Below are positions 53,863 through 62,361 of a stretch of DNA of 64,000 nt, piece by piece. Position 1 is the first letter of the stretch. Each line of letters opens with the position of its first letter. Location of the stretch: the NCBI RefSeq assembly GCF_004770105.1, contig NZ_RQEY01000018.1:186001-250000 (forward strand). Reading direction: 5' to 3'. The position numbers were made by a program, and so were the translations under genes. The notes under the pieces were generated by a model. The model was not told the DNA's origin, did no database searches, and was given only the letters and a program-made list of their open reading frames with translations. This stretch comes from Leptospira andrefontaineae. GTDB lineage: Bacteria; Spirochaetota; Leptospiria; Leptospirales; Leptospiraceae.

Positions 53863-54620
53863 TAATTAGTAGGAACAGAGTTTTCCCATTGGGAAAGGAA
53901 GAAGGATACAGCCTGTTCCGATCTTAAAACGGAAGAAGAAAGATGTATCCCTGGGATATTTGATTTTCTGAATATTTCGAGTTCTGCTTTCGTCCAGCCG
54001 GGTTCCGGTCCTACCAAAATAGAATATTCTTTTTCATCCAAGGGAAGAAACTCTTGGATAGATTTTCCTTTTTTATCTAAATAAAAAAACTTACGGGAAG
54101 AAGAACTCACTATTTCGGAAATGGACTCTTTCTTTTCAAAACTAGTCTTTTTTCCCGGTGGAATAAATCCAAGTTCGAACCTAGGAAGGAACACATTACC
54201 ACCTTGTTCCATTCCTAGGATCAGTTTTTCTTTTATATTCTCTTCCTTCCAAACAGGGGAGGTGAGATATTCCGTTCTAGAAAGTGTAGCAAGTCTGAAT
54301 TCAAGAGATTTTACTCCCCAAACACCTGCAAGTTCCAAGATCTTTTCTACGGTGGGAGGTCTTTGTACGGAGACGATCAGATGGATACTGGGACTTCTTC
54401 TTTTCGGTTTTATAATGCGGGTATAAGATCCTAAAATTTCCTCGGAGCTTATCTTAAGAATTTTAAAAATCCCTAAACTAGTATCCAATAGACCGGCCTT
54501 GATCTTATCACCTTCTTTCTTTTGTAAAACTTTTAGGATATGAACGATCCGATCCTTACTAGAGATCTTAAATTCTCCGGTCCCAGACTTCTGAGAGGGA
54601 TCCAATAGAAGATAGTTCAT
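53859..54620 (-). CDS. rsmE: 16S rRNA m3U1498 methyltransferase RsmE
   Basis: RsmE methylates U1498 of 16S rRNA. The 253-aa SPOUT protein has an N-terminal PUA-like domain with KDRIVHILKVLQKKEGDKI and the C-terminal knot motifs LVGPEPGWTKAELE and LSSSVLRSEQAVSFFL (the usual LGxRILRxETA region). Start ATG 54620, 4 nt after the zinc-ribbon gene. Confidence 0.9.
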   Translation of the reverse strand: MNYLLLDPSQKSGTGEFKISSKDRIVHILKVLQKKEGDKIKAGLLDTSLGIFKILKISSEEILGSYTRIIKPKRRSPSIHLIVSVQRPPTVEKILELAGVWGVKSLEFRLATLSRTEYLTSPVWKEENIKEKLILGMEQGGNVFLPRFELGFIPPGKKTSFEKKESISEIVSSSSRKFFYLDKKGKSIQEFLPLDEKEYSILVGPEPGWTKAELEIFRKSNIPGIHLSSSVLRSEQAVSFFLSQWENSVPTNY

Positions 54621-54624
54621 AAGT

Positions 54625-55140
54625 TTAAATTTCTACTTGGGGAGCCTTATCATCTTCTTCTCCTGGAGTTGGAACAGAAGGTTCCTGGGTCTCAGGAGTA
54701 TTCCAATTTGGAACAGAATCATTCCAGCTTTGAGAGGAAAAGAAACAAGCTCTTGCGATCCCGATAAGGATCAAAATGAATAGAATATATTTTGCGAGTA
54801 ATGCACCGAAACCTGTGCGGTTTGGATCATTATAATTTTCGAATGAGCCAGTACGTTCGCCAGGATTTTGCCAACCGTAAGAACTGTTCCGGCTAAATCT
54901 GGATTTGATGGATTGGAATTTATCCTCTAAAAAACGAAAAAATCCCCGTACTGAACGGGGACTCTTAGTGCCGGAGTCTCCTCCGGGAAGATCGTATCTT
55001 CCGCCTCTAAAACTGGCCGGGTCTTCCGGATCAAAAACGAAAGAATGATAACATCTAGGACACCGAACAGTCAGTTTTCCCAAATCTAAGGGAATCCTGA
55101 GTTCGGTGCCGCAGGAAGAACAAGGAAGAATATACCGCAC
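54625..55140 (-). CDS. zinc-ribbon membrane protein
   Basis: The 171-aa protein has an N-terminal zinc ribbon (Cys7, Cys10, Cys27, Cys30: CSSC and CPRC) of the MJ0042/ThuA-like finger type, a basic linker with many Arg/Ser, one membrane helix at about 114-131 and an acidic Pro-rich tail. I do not recognise a named function. It starts 5 nt after the FcpB-like gene and precedes rsmE by 4 nt. Confidence 0.7.
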   Translation of the reverse strand: MRYILPCSSCGTELRIPLDLGKLTVRCPRCYHSFVFDPEDPASFRGGRYDLPGGDSGTKSPRSVRGFFRFLEDKFQSIKSRFSRNSSYGWQNPGERTGSFENYNDPNRTGFGALLAKYILFILILIGIARACFFSSQSWNDSVPNWNTPETQEPSVPTPGEEDDKAPQVEI

Positions 55141-55145
55141 TTAGC

Positions 55146-55970
55146 TTAGTATTTCAGGGATTCCTTGAGCGTGTTTACGTTCTCTTTGTAGTTCTCATTA
55201 CCTAATTGGTCGTTATAATCGAAAATTTTGGTAAATAATCTGTCGAACGAATCCAAATGTTTAATGTAGAAAGTCTTTTTGAAAGAGTTACGGATAGGGT
55301 GGGTCTTAGTATTTTCTACGTTAGCAAGAACGTATTTACCAACACCTTTTTCGCTAGGAGTTTCCGGGCGACCACCTTCAGGATAACCGTTCTTTTGATA
55401 AAAAAGTTCGATTTTGTCGTTATGACCTGGCTGATCGTTCGGAGCTCTGTCGATGATCTCGGAAACCGATTTATCTTCGATCAGGAAGTTATTCTTATAA
55501 ACTCTACTGATAATTTTGCTGATTTTACGAGGAGGTTCCATTCTTGGATCAGGATCGTTTGAGTTTGGTCCTTCGAAGTAGATTTCCATATATTTGGAAA
55601 GTCCACCTTGAACGATCTTACCTTGGCCTCTTTCCTCGTCCTTAATGAAATCGTAAACTTCGACACGGATACAGTTATTAGCTGCATCTTCTTGTGCGTT
55701 ACTGGTGGAAACCACACATTCGTCGTTGTTTGCTTTTCCTTTGAAAAGAACAGTTCTGAACGGAAGAACACGTACTTTCATTTTCATGAGTACTGTATGA
55801 CGTTTTAGTCTTTCATTAAGAGCTGTAACTCTTTGATCCAGACCTTTTTCCGTATCAAGGATAGCCGCACCGGTTTGACCGTCTTCCTTCTTTTGAGCTT
55901 GGTTGTCTTGAGCGTTGAGTATGCCTGCGATTGAAAAAATTGCCAGGCAAAATGCGATTTTGCGTTTCAT
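55146..55970 (-). CDS. exported protein, possible flagellar coiling/sheath protein FcpB
   Basis: The 274-aa precursor has a signal peptide (about 1-20, cleavage after LNA) and no lipobox. The mature part begins with a charged helix (KGLDQRVTALNERLKRHTVLMKMK) and a beta-rich body, with a Cys pair NDECVV and NNCIRV. Length, lack of lipobox, periplasmic export and proximity to fliN make FcpB (a leptospiral flagellar sheath protein) plausible. I rely on general resemblance and position, not alignment, so confidence is limited. It heads a short minus-strand run with the zinc-ribbon and rsmE genes. Confidence 0.45.
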   Translation of the reverse strand: MKRKIAFCLAIFSIAGILNAQDNQAQKKEDGQTGAAILDTEKGLDQRVTALNERLKRHTVLMKMKVRVLPFRTVLFKGKANNDECVVSTSNAQEDAANNCIRVEVYDFIKDEERGQGKIVQGGLSKYMEIYFEGPNSNDPDPRMEPPRKISKIISRVYKNNFLIEDKSVSEIIDRAPNDQPGHNDKIELFYQKNGYPEGGRPETPSEKGVGKYVLANVENTKTHPIRNSFKKTFYIKHLDSFDRLFTKIFDYNDQLGNENYKENVNTLKESLKY

Positions 55971-56095
55971 TGTACCCTATTTCCTTGGTCTCTTCTGCGT
56001 TTGAGTTTCCCGAAAGTCGAGAATACCCTGTCTCTAGTATCGGTAAAATAGACTCCCGATTAAATCGAAGACTTACATTTTCGCACCGAAAACGT

Positions 56096-57391
56096 TTATT
56101 TTCCTGATTTTGAACTCGTTTCCAGATACAGTTCATAGGGGGGAGGAGTCGGTTTCAATCCTTTTTCGATCAGGTTGGCAGCCCATCTCCTTTCTACAAA
56201 ATCGCAGAAATCCCTTAAATCCCGGCCAGAATACGATCCTAATCGTTGTGAAATTGTTAAACGCTCGGAATCCTGTAAATGTTTAGCATAATTTCCTAAT
56301 ATCGCAGCTTTTTCTTTTTCGTTCGGTAAGGGGAAGAATACGGATCTGTCAAATCTAGAAACCAAAGCCTTGTCCAGGTCCTGTTTTCTGTTTGTGGCAC
56401 CCAGGGTGATTGATTTTTGTCCCCCTTCGAAACCATCCAGTTTTCGTAATAATACGGATAGAATGTTACGGGTTGCCTCAAATAGGCCGTCATCCCTGGA
56501 TCCGGCCAAGGAATCTATTTCATCTAAGAATAAAAGACAAGAAGGGAATAGGGAAGCAACATCGAAGACATAAGCCATGTTCTGGGCGCTTTCCCCATAA
56601 TATTTACTTAAAATAGATTCCACCGGCACATAGATAAGAGGGATCTCTGTCATACAGGAAATCACCTTTGCCATGGTGGTTTTTCCGACTCCTGGTTCTC
56701 CTTCTAAAAGGATCGCTCTTGGTTTCGTTCTTCCTGGAAATTTACGGGTGAGTTTAGAAAGTTCCTCGAGGGTTTCCGGAGATTTAAGAGGAAGTATAAT
56801 GGATTCTAATATTTGTCTTTTGACATCTTCGTAACCGGCGATGGTCTCGAATGTCATCCAATCTCCCTTCTTCTTTGCTTCTATTGGATCGAATACATCG
56901 ATTCCTAATCTGAGTAGAAGTTCCTTTGGATTCTGGACAGACTCTTGTTTGGCAAGTCTGAGATATTTGAATAGATCAATTGCAGAAAAAATTTCCTCTC
57001 TGTGGAAATCTCCTTTTTTAGTGATCTCTATTTTGCTTTGGTTCCTTCCCGCATAGAATCTGAACTTTGCATTGTCTAGAATATTTTTGGTCTCGAATAA
57101 ATTCTCATTCAACGCTTGGAGGCAAACATATCCAGGTTCGAACGTATGGATCCTCAGATTTTCTATATGGTTTCGAACGATCTGGAGACAATCCAGTAAT
57201 TGTGCTTTGTCTGCACCTGGGATGGGAAATTCTATCCTGAGATCTTTTTTATCCGGTAAAAACGCAGGAAGTTCGGAGTCCTTGACCCCTAGACCTTTTA
57301 GTTCCGAATAAAGCAGGTTTTTGGCCTGGGTAAAATCCAGAATATTTCCGGAATTTCGTAGGGGCGCAGTGGTCAAATCTTCAGGTTTCAT
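56096..57391 (-). CDS. AAA+ ATPase with unique N-terminal domain
   Basis: From ATG 57391 the protein is 431 aa. The C-terminal half is an AAA module: Walker A GEPGVGKTT (231-239), pore-like segment SKYYGESAQN, Walker B LLFLDEID (286-293), sensor 1 ATNR (about 332-335) and Arg finger SRFD (about 345-348), closest to FtsH/katanin-like classical AAA proteins. The N-terminal 180 residues have no domain I can name. It is cytosolic. Divergent from fliN, with about 80 nt between starts. An upstream ATG (57466) would nearly abut the fliN start. Possible unfoldase or remodeller; partner unknown. Confidence 0.8.
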   Translation of the reverse strand: MKPEDLTTAPLRNSGNILDFTQAKNLLYSELKGLGVKDSELPAFLPDKKDLRIEFPIPGADKAQLLDCLQIVRNHIENLRIHTFEPGYVCLQALNENLFETKNILDNAKFRFYAGRNQSKIEITKKGDFHREEIFSAIDLFKYLRLAKQESVQNPKELLLRLGIDVFDPIEAKKKGDWMTFETIAGYEDVKRQILESIILPLKSPETLEELSKLTRKFPGRTKPRAILLEGEPGVGKTTMAKVISCMTEIPLIYVPVESILSKYYGESAQNMAYVFDVASLFPSCLLFLDEIDSLAGSRDDGLFEATRNILSVLLRKLDGFEGGQKSITLGATNRKQDLDKALVSRFDRSVFFPLPNEKEKAAILGNYAKHLQDSERLTISQRLGSYSGRDLRDFCDFVERRWAANLIEKGLKPTPPPYELYLETSSKSGK

Positions 57392-57472
57392 TCTTTCTTC
57401 CCTAGAATTTCTCTTGTATAATCTTTCGGTTCTGTCGAAGAATTTAGAAAGAACCTTTGGAGGCAAGTCCTA

Positions 57473-57991
57473 ATGGGTGAAGGCTCCCTTTCACAAGACG
57501 ATATAGACGCATTACTAACCGGGTCCAGTCCGGGAGGTGGGGGCGGTGGCTCAGCTGATTTTAACCTGAGCGGAGAATTGGATTCCCTATTAGGAGATTC
57601 TGGTGGCGGAGCTGGCGCTTCTACTTCTCCAGCATCCGGAGGAGCTCCATCTTTCGCGGATATTGCTGCGGCTTTGGGACCTTCTTCTACACCGGCTCCC
57701 CCAAAAGCAAGTGCTCGTTCTAGTTCCGTTTCTTCCAATACAGCAAACTTAAATCTACTATTAGATGTTAATGTGGCGCTTACTGTGGAATTGGGTAGGA
57801 CCAATATGTACATTAAAGATGTCCTAGGTTTGAACGAGGGTGCCGTTGTGGAACTAGACAATGCAGTCGGAGAAGACTTAGATATTTTAGCAAACGGCAA
57901 ACTGGTTGGAAAGGGAAAACTGGTTTTATTGGATGATTATTACGGCATTCGAATTACCGAGATAGTAGATCCATCTAGAAGAATGCTCTAG
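57473..57991 (+). CDS. fliN: flagellar motor switch protein FliN with N-terminal FliM/FliY-type motif
   Basis: The 172-aa protein has a C-terminal FliN/SpoA domain (about 92-168): VNVALTVELGRTNMYIKDVLGLNEGAVVELD, described here only in parts, and a Gly/Ser/Pro/Ala-rich low-complexity linker (about 18-88). The first residues GSLSQDDIDALLTG match the conserved N-terminal motif of FliM and FliY (LSQxEIDALL), which binds phosphorylated CheY. Together with FliM and FliG it forms the C-ring. GGAGG lies 9 nt before ATG 57473. A terminator-like hairpin follows. Confidence 0.93.
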   Translation: MGEGSLSQDDIDALLTGSSPGGGGGGSADFNLSGELDSLLGDSGGGAGASTSPASGGAPSFADIAAALGPSSTPAPPKASARSSSVSSNTANLNLLLDVNVALTVELGRTNMYIKDVLGLNEGAVVELDNAVGEDLDILANGKLVGKGKLVLLDDYYGIRITEIVDPSRRML

Positions 57992-58001
57992 GGTGAATGT
58001 T

Positions 58002-58028
58002 CGTATCCGGAAGACCTTTCCGGATACG
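58002..58028. terminator. hairpin between convergent fliN and SPFH genes
   Basis: CGTATCCGGAA (58002-58012) pairs perfectly with TTCCGGATACG (58018-58028) around a 5-nt loop. The T-tract is weak on both sides, but the position and 11-bp stem suit a bidirectional terminator. Confidence 0.7.
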
Positions 58029-58037
58029 ATGATATTC

Positions 58038-58964
58038 TTAAGCCTTTTTGTCCTCGCTTCCGAGAACTGACTTCATCACAGATTTAAAATTAGATAGGTT
58101 TAACGGAAGAACAAGCTCTGTTCTATCCTGTCCTAATTTTTCTACCTCTTTAATAAATCTCTGAGCGATCCTAAGTTTTACCGCCTCTTTTCCGCCTTTT
58201 GTTTTGATGGAAGAAGCAAGTAATTCAATACCTTTTGCGGTAGCAGTTGCAATGAATTCAATTTCAGCAGCTTGTCCTTCCGCCTCATTGATCCTTTTTT
58301 GTTTTTCACCCTCGGATTTATTGATCGCTTCTTCTTTAATACCTAAGGAGCGGTTGATCCTAGAATCTCTATCTCCTTCTGACAGAGAGATCTGCGCCTT
58401 CTTGGTAATCTGTGCTTTTTTCTCCCTTTCCATTGCTTCTATAATAGATTTAGGAGGAGCAATGTTTACGATCTCATAACGATTTACGCGAACACCCCAA
58501 GGTTCTCCTGCTTGGTCTAGAACTTCTAGGATCTTACTATTGATCACTTCTCTGGTTTCGAAAGTTGTATCCAGATCCATGGTTCCAATGATAGCTCTCA
58601 TTGTAGTTTGTACAAGCTGAGTCACTGCAAATCTATAATCTTCTATCCCGTAACTTGCTTTTTGAGGATCGAGTACTCTCAAATAAAGAATCCCGTCCAT
58701 CTCCACTTTAACGTTGTCTTTTGTGATACAAGTTTGGGGAGGAACATCTATCGCTTGCTCTTTTAAAGTATGATAGTATGCATCATAATCTATAAAAGGG
58801 ATTAGAATATGAAACCCCGCATGAAGGGTTCTGCTGTATTTTCCGAGTCTCTCTACGATGATACATTCTTGAGCAGAAACAATTCTCAAAGAACGATACA
58901 GTTTATAGGCAAGGTAAAGTAAAAACCCGAGCCAAAATATCCATAAAAATACTGAAACAAACAT
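58038..58964 (-). CDS. SPFH/band-7 membrane protein (QmcA-like), second copy
   Basis: The 308-aa protein has one N-terminal membrane helix (about 3-23) and a band-7 domain beginning VERLGKYSRTLHAGFHILIPFID, followed by a long charged helical region with EREKKAQITKKAQISLSEGDRDSRINRS. It resembles E. coli QmcA and related stomatin-type proteins that form large membrane cages or microdomains with NfeD. It is about half identical by eye to the gene just upstream, from which it is separated by 8 nt. Confidence 0.9.
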   Translation of the reverse strand: MFVSVFLWIFWLGFLLYLAYKLYRSLRIVSAQECIIVERLGKYSRTLHAGFHILIPFIDYDAYYHTLKEQAIDVPPQTCITKDNVKVEMDGILYLRVLDPQKASYGIEDYRFAVTQLVQTTMRAIIGTMDLDTTFETREVINSKILEVLDQAGEPWGVRVNRYEIVNIAPPKSIIEAMEREKKAQITKKAQISLSEGDRDSRINRSLGIKEEAINKSEGEKQKRINEAEGQAAEIEFIATATAKGIELLASSIKTKGGKEAVKLRIAQRFIKEVEKLGQDRTELVLPLNLSNFKSVMKSVLGSEDKKA

Positions 58965-58972
58965 ATTAAGTA

Positions 58973-59908
58973 TTACTCCTTCTCTGAATCCAGTCCTGGG
59001 AATTTGTTGGTCACTTTGGAGATTCCTTCAAAGAAACCGACTACGTTTGCCATTTCCGTAGGAAGAACTGTGGTTTTAGCTTTTTCTAAAATGATACCTA
59101 GGCCTGAGAGATAATCTTCTGTGATCTGAAGGTTGACTGCTTCTGATCCGCCTTCATTCCCGGTGGCTTCCGCGATCTGTTGGATCCCTTTTGCTTTTGC
59201 TTTTGCAATGAATTCAATCTCCTTAGCTTTACCTTCTGCCTCGTTTACCTTCTTGATCTTTTCACCTTCGGAAAGATTGATTGCTTCTTGTCTTTCTCCC
59301 ATAGAGCGATTGATCCTAGATGCTTTTTCTCCCTCTGATATGGTGATCTCAGCACGTTTTACTCGTTCTGCTTTTACTTGTTCTTCCATCTCATGAAGGA
59401 TCTCTTTAGGTGGAGAAATGTTTTTGATCTCGTAACGAGTTACCTTGATTCCCCAAGGATCTGTTGCCTCATCTAATGCACGGACCACGTTTGCATTGAT
59501 ATCGTCTCTTTCGGAGAATGTATGGTCCAATACCAATTTACCAATCTCGGAACGAAGAGTGGTTTGGGCTAGCTGGATCGTTGCGTTTCTAAAATTCTCG
59601 ATCTCATAAGAAGCTTTATAAGCATCCATGACCCTTATATACAGAATACCATCCACCAAAATGGAGACGTTATCCTTGGTAATACAAGTCTGAGGAGGAA
59701 TATCGATAGCGATTTCCTTTAAGAGCTGTTTGTATCTGATCTGGTCTATGATCGGAATGAGAAAATGAAAGCCCGCACCAAATGCTCCACGGAACACTCC
59801 CAGCCTTTCCACTACAAAACTGTACGTTTGGGGAACGACAATACAGGTTTTCATAATGAGGTAGATTACCGCTATAACGATCAGCGTAAAAAATAGAAAT
59901 GGGTCCAT
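58973..59908 (-). CDS. SPFH/band-7 membrane protein (QmcA-like), first copy
   Basis: The 311-aa protein has the same plan: an N-terminal helix (about 3-22), VERLGVFRGAFGAGFHFLIPIID, PPQTCITKDNVSILVDGILYIRV, and a helical domain with EQVKAERVKRAEITISEGEKASRINRS split over two units. With the adjoining paralogue it probably forms hetero- or homo-oligomeric membrane scaffolds. AGGAG lies upstream of ATG 59908. It is preceded by the NfeD gene at 32 nt. Confidence 0.9.
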   Translation of the reverse strand: MDPFLFFTLIVIAVIYLIMKTCIVVPQTYSFVVERLGVFRGAFGAGFHFLIPIIDQIRYKQLLKEIAIDIPPQTCITKDNVSILVDGILYIRVMDAYKASYEIENFRNATIQLAQTTLRSEIGKLVLDHTFSERDDINANVVRALDEATDPWGIKVTRYEIKNISPPKEILHEMEEQVKAERVKRAEITISEGEKASRINRSMGERQEAINLSEGEKIKKVNEAEGKAKEIEFIAKAKAKGIQQIAEATGNEGGSEAVNLQITEDYLSGLGIILEKAKTTVLPTEMANVVGFFEGISKVTNKFPGLDSEKE

Positions 59909-59940
59909 TTTGTTAGTTTCTAACTCCTATTTAATAATGA

Positions 59941-60411
59941 TTATATTTCCGGAAGCTCTATCGGCTCCACAACGAATGTAAGGTTTTCTCTCTCTAAGAT
60001 CCTGGCTCTTTTTCCTGCAGGAATACGTTTGGATTTACTGATCGCATCCCATTCGGTTCCCTGGAATACGACCCTTCCACCTTTCCTTTCTACAAGAATA
60101 TCTTTGGAAACTAACACGATCCTTCCTGGACCTTCTTCCGGATTGAGAGCTACTTTTTCAGAAGAAGAAGGAAAAAATTTCCTAAGGAAACTTCCTCCTA
60201 TCCAGATTAGAATTCCTGAAAGTGCCGCCCAGACGATTGCTTGGGTCCAAAATCCACTTTCATAAAAATAGGAAATACTTCCTACAATCGTCGCGGAAAG
60301 TCCTAAAAAGAATACAAAGGTTCCAGGGACAAAAAGTTCCGCCACCATGAGTATGATCCCGGACGCGATCCAAAGATAAGAGAGGTTATGTCCGTCTTGT
60401 AAAAAGTCCAT
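59941..60411 (-). CDS. NfeD-like membrane protein
   Basis: The 156-aa protein has two or three membrane spans (about 10-80) and a C-terminal OB-fold (about 90-150) with GRIVLVSKDILVERKGGRVVFQGTEWDAI. This short form without the ClpP-like protease domain is the YbbJ type that pairs with QmcA. It is the first gene of NfeD-SPFH-SPFH, consistent with a membrane-microdomain system. Confidence 0.88.
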   Translation of the reverse strand: MDFLQDGHNLSYLWIASGIILMVAELFVPGTFVFFLGLSATIVGSISYFYESGFWTQAIVWAALSGILIWIGGSFLRKFFPSSSEKVALNPEEGPGRIVLVSKDILVERKGGRVVFQGTEWDAISKSKRIPAGKRARILERENLTFVVEPIELPEI

Positions 60412-60483
60412 GGTTTTTAGGTAGAAGAAAGGGGAAAAATTCTATTTTCAAAAACATTCCCGTCCATATTCTTAGCGGGAGTG

Positions 60484-60921
60484 ATGAGAAAAATTTGGAT
60501 TCGTCTTGGAATCGGACTACTAGCCATATTCCTTGCTCTTCAGTTAATCCCCGTCCAACCTCCGTTGGGAAAGAATGCTAATGAAATCAAAACGGAAGAA
60601 CGCGTCAAAAAGATTTTTCGAAAGTCTTGTTATGACTGCCATTCGGATCTAGTTCAATGGCCTTGGTATTCTAAGGTTTTTCCGGTTTCTTTGTATATCT
60701 CTCATCATATAGAAGAAGGCCGTGAAGAATTGAATTTTTCGGAATGGGAAAGTTTAAAACCGGAAAAAAAGGCAGATCTGGCTGAAGAAATATTAGAAGA
60801 AGTCGAAGAAGGTCATATGCCTCCCAAGGATTATATTTTCTTACATTCAAACTCTAAACTGGATCAGGAAGAGATAGAGATCTTAAGAGACTGGCTCCAA
60901 ACTTTTGCGGAAAATCAATAA
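60484..60921 (+). CDS. membrane-anchored c-type haem-binding domain protein
   Basis: The 145-aa protein has an N-terminal membrane anchor (about 5-22) and a haem-binding domain with CxxCH (CYDCHSDLVQWPWYSKVFP) at about 48-66 and a likely distal Met in EEGHMPPKDY. It matches the small haem-binding family fused to or near cytochrome peroxidases. The domain would face the periplasm. Start ATG 60484 (GTG directly upstream). It is 18 nt before argH. Confidence 0.85.
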   Translation: MRKIWIRLGIGLLAIFLALQLIPVQPPLGKNANEIKTEERVKKIFRKSCYDCHSDLVQWPWYSKVFPVSLYISHHIEEGREELNFSEWESLKPEKKADLAEEILEEVEEGHMPPKDYIFLHSNSKLDQEEIEILRDWLQTFAENQ

Positions 60922-60939
60922 GGCATCGAAATCATTTTA

Positions 60940-62361
60940 ATGAACACACCTGAGGACAAGAATTCTAAACTTTGGGGAGGAAGATTTAAAGAAAAAGCTT
61001 CTTCCATAATGGAAAGGATAGGAGAATCCATTTCCTTCGACCAAAAATTATACAAGGAAGATCTAGAAGGAAGTAGGGCTCATGCCAGGATGCTTGCAAA
61101 GATGGGCATCTTAAATTCCACGGAATTAAAAGACATACTAGATGGATTAAATCAGGTAGAAGAAGAAATAGAATCCGGAAATTTTAAATTCAGTTCTGAG
61201 TTGGAAGATATTCACATGCATGTGGAATCCAGACTTACAGAATTGAAAGGAGAAGTAGGGAAAAAATTACATACTGCAAGATCTAGGAATGATCAAGTAT
61301 CCCAAGATACAAGGCTTTATGTAAGAAATCGTATCCAAGAAATTCTAGTTCGTTTGGATTCTTTGAGAGAAGCTCTTCTCGAACAGTCTTCTAAAAATAT
61401 AGATACGATCATTCCTGGTTACACACATTTACAAGTTGCACAACCGATCAGAGCCTCTCATTTTTTATTGGCTTATTTTTGGATGTTCACCCGCGACCTT
61501 GAGTTTTTCGAATTTGCTCAGAAGACTGCAAACATTCTAGTTTTAGGCTCCGGTGCGATGGCAGGAGTGAATTACCAAAACGATAGGGAGTTTTTAGCCT
61601 CTGAATTAAAGGTAGATTCAATTTCTCCAAATAGTATGGATGCGGTTGCAAGCAGGGATCATCTTTTGCAATTTTTATCTGCAGCGGTCCAAACCATGCT
61701 ACATGCTTCACGCTTTTGTGAGGATATAATCATCTATTCTTCCCAGGAGTTCGGTCTCGTAAAACTGCCCGATTCACTCACTACCGGATCTTCTATCATG
61801 CCCCAGAAAAAGAATCCGGATATCGCAGAACTGATCCGCGGAAAATCCGCGAGGGTGGCTGGTAATCTAAATCATTTAATCGGTCTCTTAAAGGGATTGC
61901 CTCTTACATACAATCGTGATTTACAAGAAGACAAGTTAGCTGTTTTTGATGCTGTGGAAACTGTTCTATTAAGTCTGGAAGGTTTAGAAGCAATGGTTTC
62001 AGAAATGCAATTCAGACCGGAAAGAGGAGAAAGATCCTTGAAGGAAGGTTTTGCCACTGCTACAGATTTGGCCGACTTCCTAGTGGGAGAGAAAAAAGTC
62101 CCATTCAGAACGGCTCACGAACTTGTAGGAAAACTCGTCTCCGAATGTGTGGAAAGAAAAGAGAATTTATTCACGATCTCAGAAGAGGTCCGAAAAGGAA
62201 TTTCTCCTTATTTTACGGGAGAAGAATATTCCAAGGCTGTAAGTCTGGAACTTTCTACGGACAAAAAATCTAGTTATGGTGGAACTTCCAGGACTAGACA
62301 GTTGGAACAATTAGGACTCGCGAAACAATCTATCAAATCAATCCAAAGGAATACGAAATGA
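60940..62361 (+). CDS. argH: argininosuccinate lyase
   Basis: ArgH splits argininosuccinate into arginine and fumarate. The 473-aa protein has the fumarase-superfamily signature GSSIMPQKKNPD (about 284-295), the N-terminal LWGGRFKEKASSIME, and DIHMHVESRLTELKG with the catalytic His region. TARSRNDQVSQDTRLYVR follows. The ATG of the next gene overlaps its stop by 4 nt. Confidence 0.96.
   Translation: MNTPEDKNSKLWGGRFKEKASSIMERIGESISFDQKLYKEDLEGSRAHARMLAKMGILNSTELKDILDGLNQVEEEIESGNFKFSSELEDIHMHVESRLTELKGEVGKKLHTARSRNDQVSQDTRLYVRNRIQEILVRLDSLREALLEQSSKNIDTIIPGYTHLQVAQPIRASHFLLAYFWMFTRDLEFFEFAQKTANILVLGSGAMAGVNYQNDREFLASELKVDSISPNSMDAVASRDHLLQFLSAAVQTMLHASRFCEDIIIYSSQEFGLVKLPDSLTTGSSIMPQKKNPDIAELIRGKSARVAGNLNHLIGLLKGLPLTYNRDLQEDKLAVFDAVETVLLSLEGLEAMVSEMQFRPERGERSLKEGFATATDLADFLVGEKKVPFRTAHELVGKLVSECVERKENLFTISEEVRKGISPYFTGEEYSKAVSLELSTDKKSSYGGTSRTRQLEQLGLAKQSIKSIQRNTK

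Noticed and set aside
57388..57900. 170-codon minus-strand frame opposite fliN
   Set aside because: It mirrors the Gly/Ser/Pro-rich linker of FliN, has no ribosome-binding site, and overlaps the AAA ATPase start.
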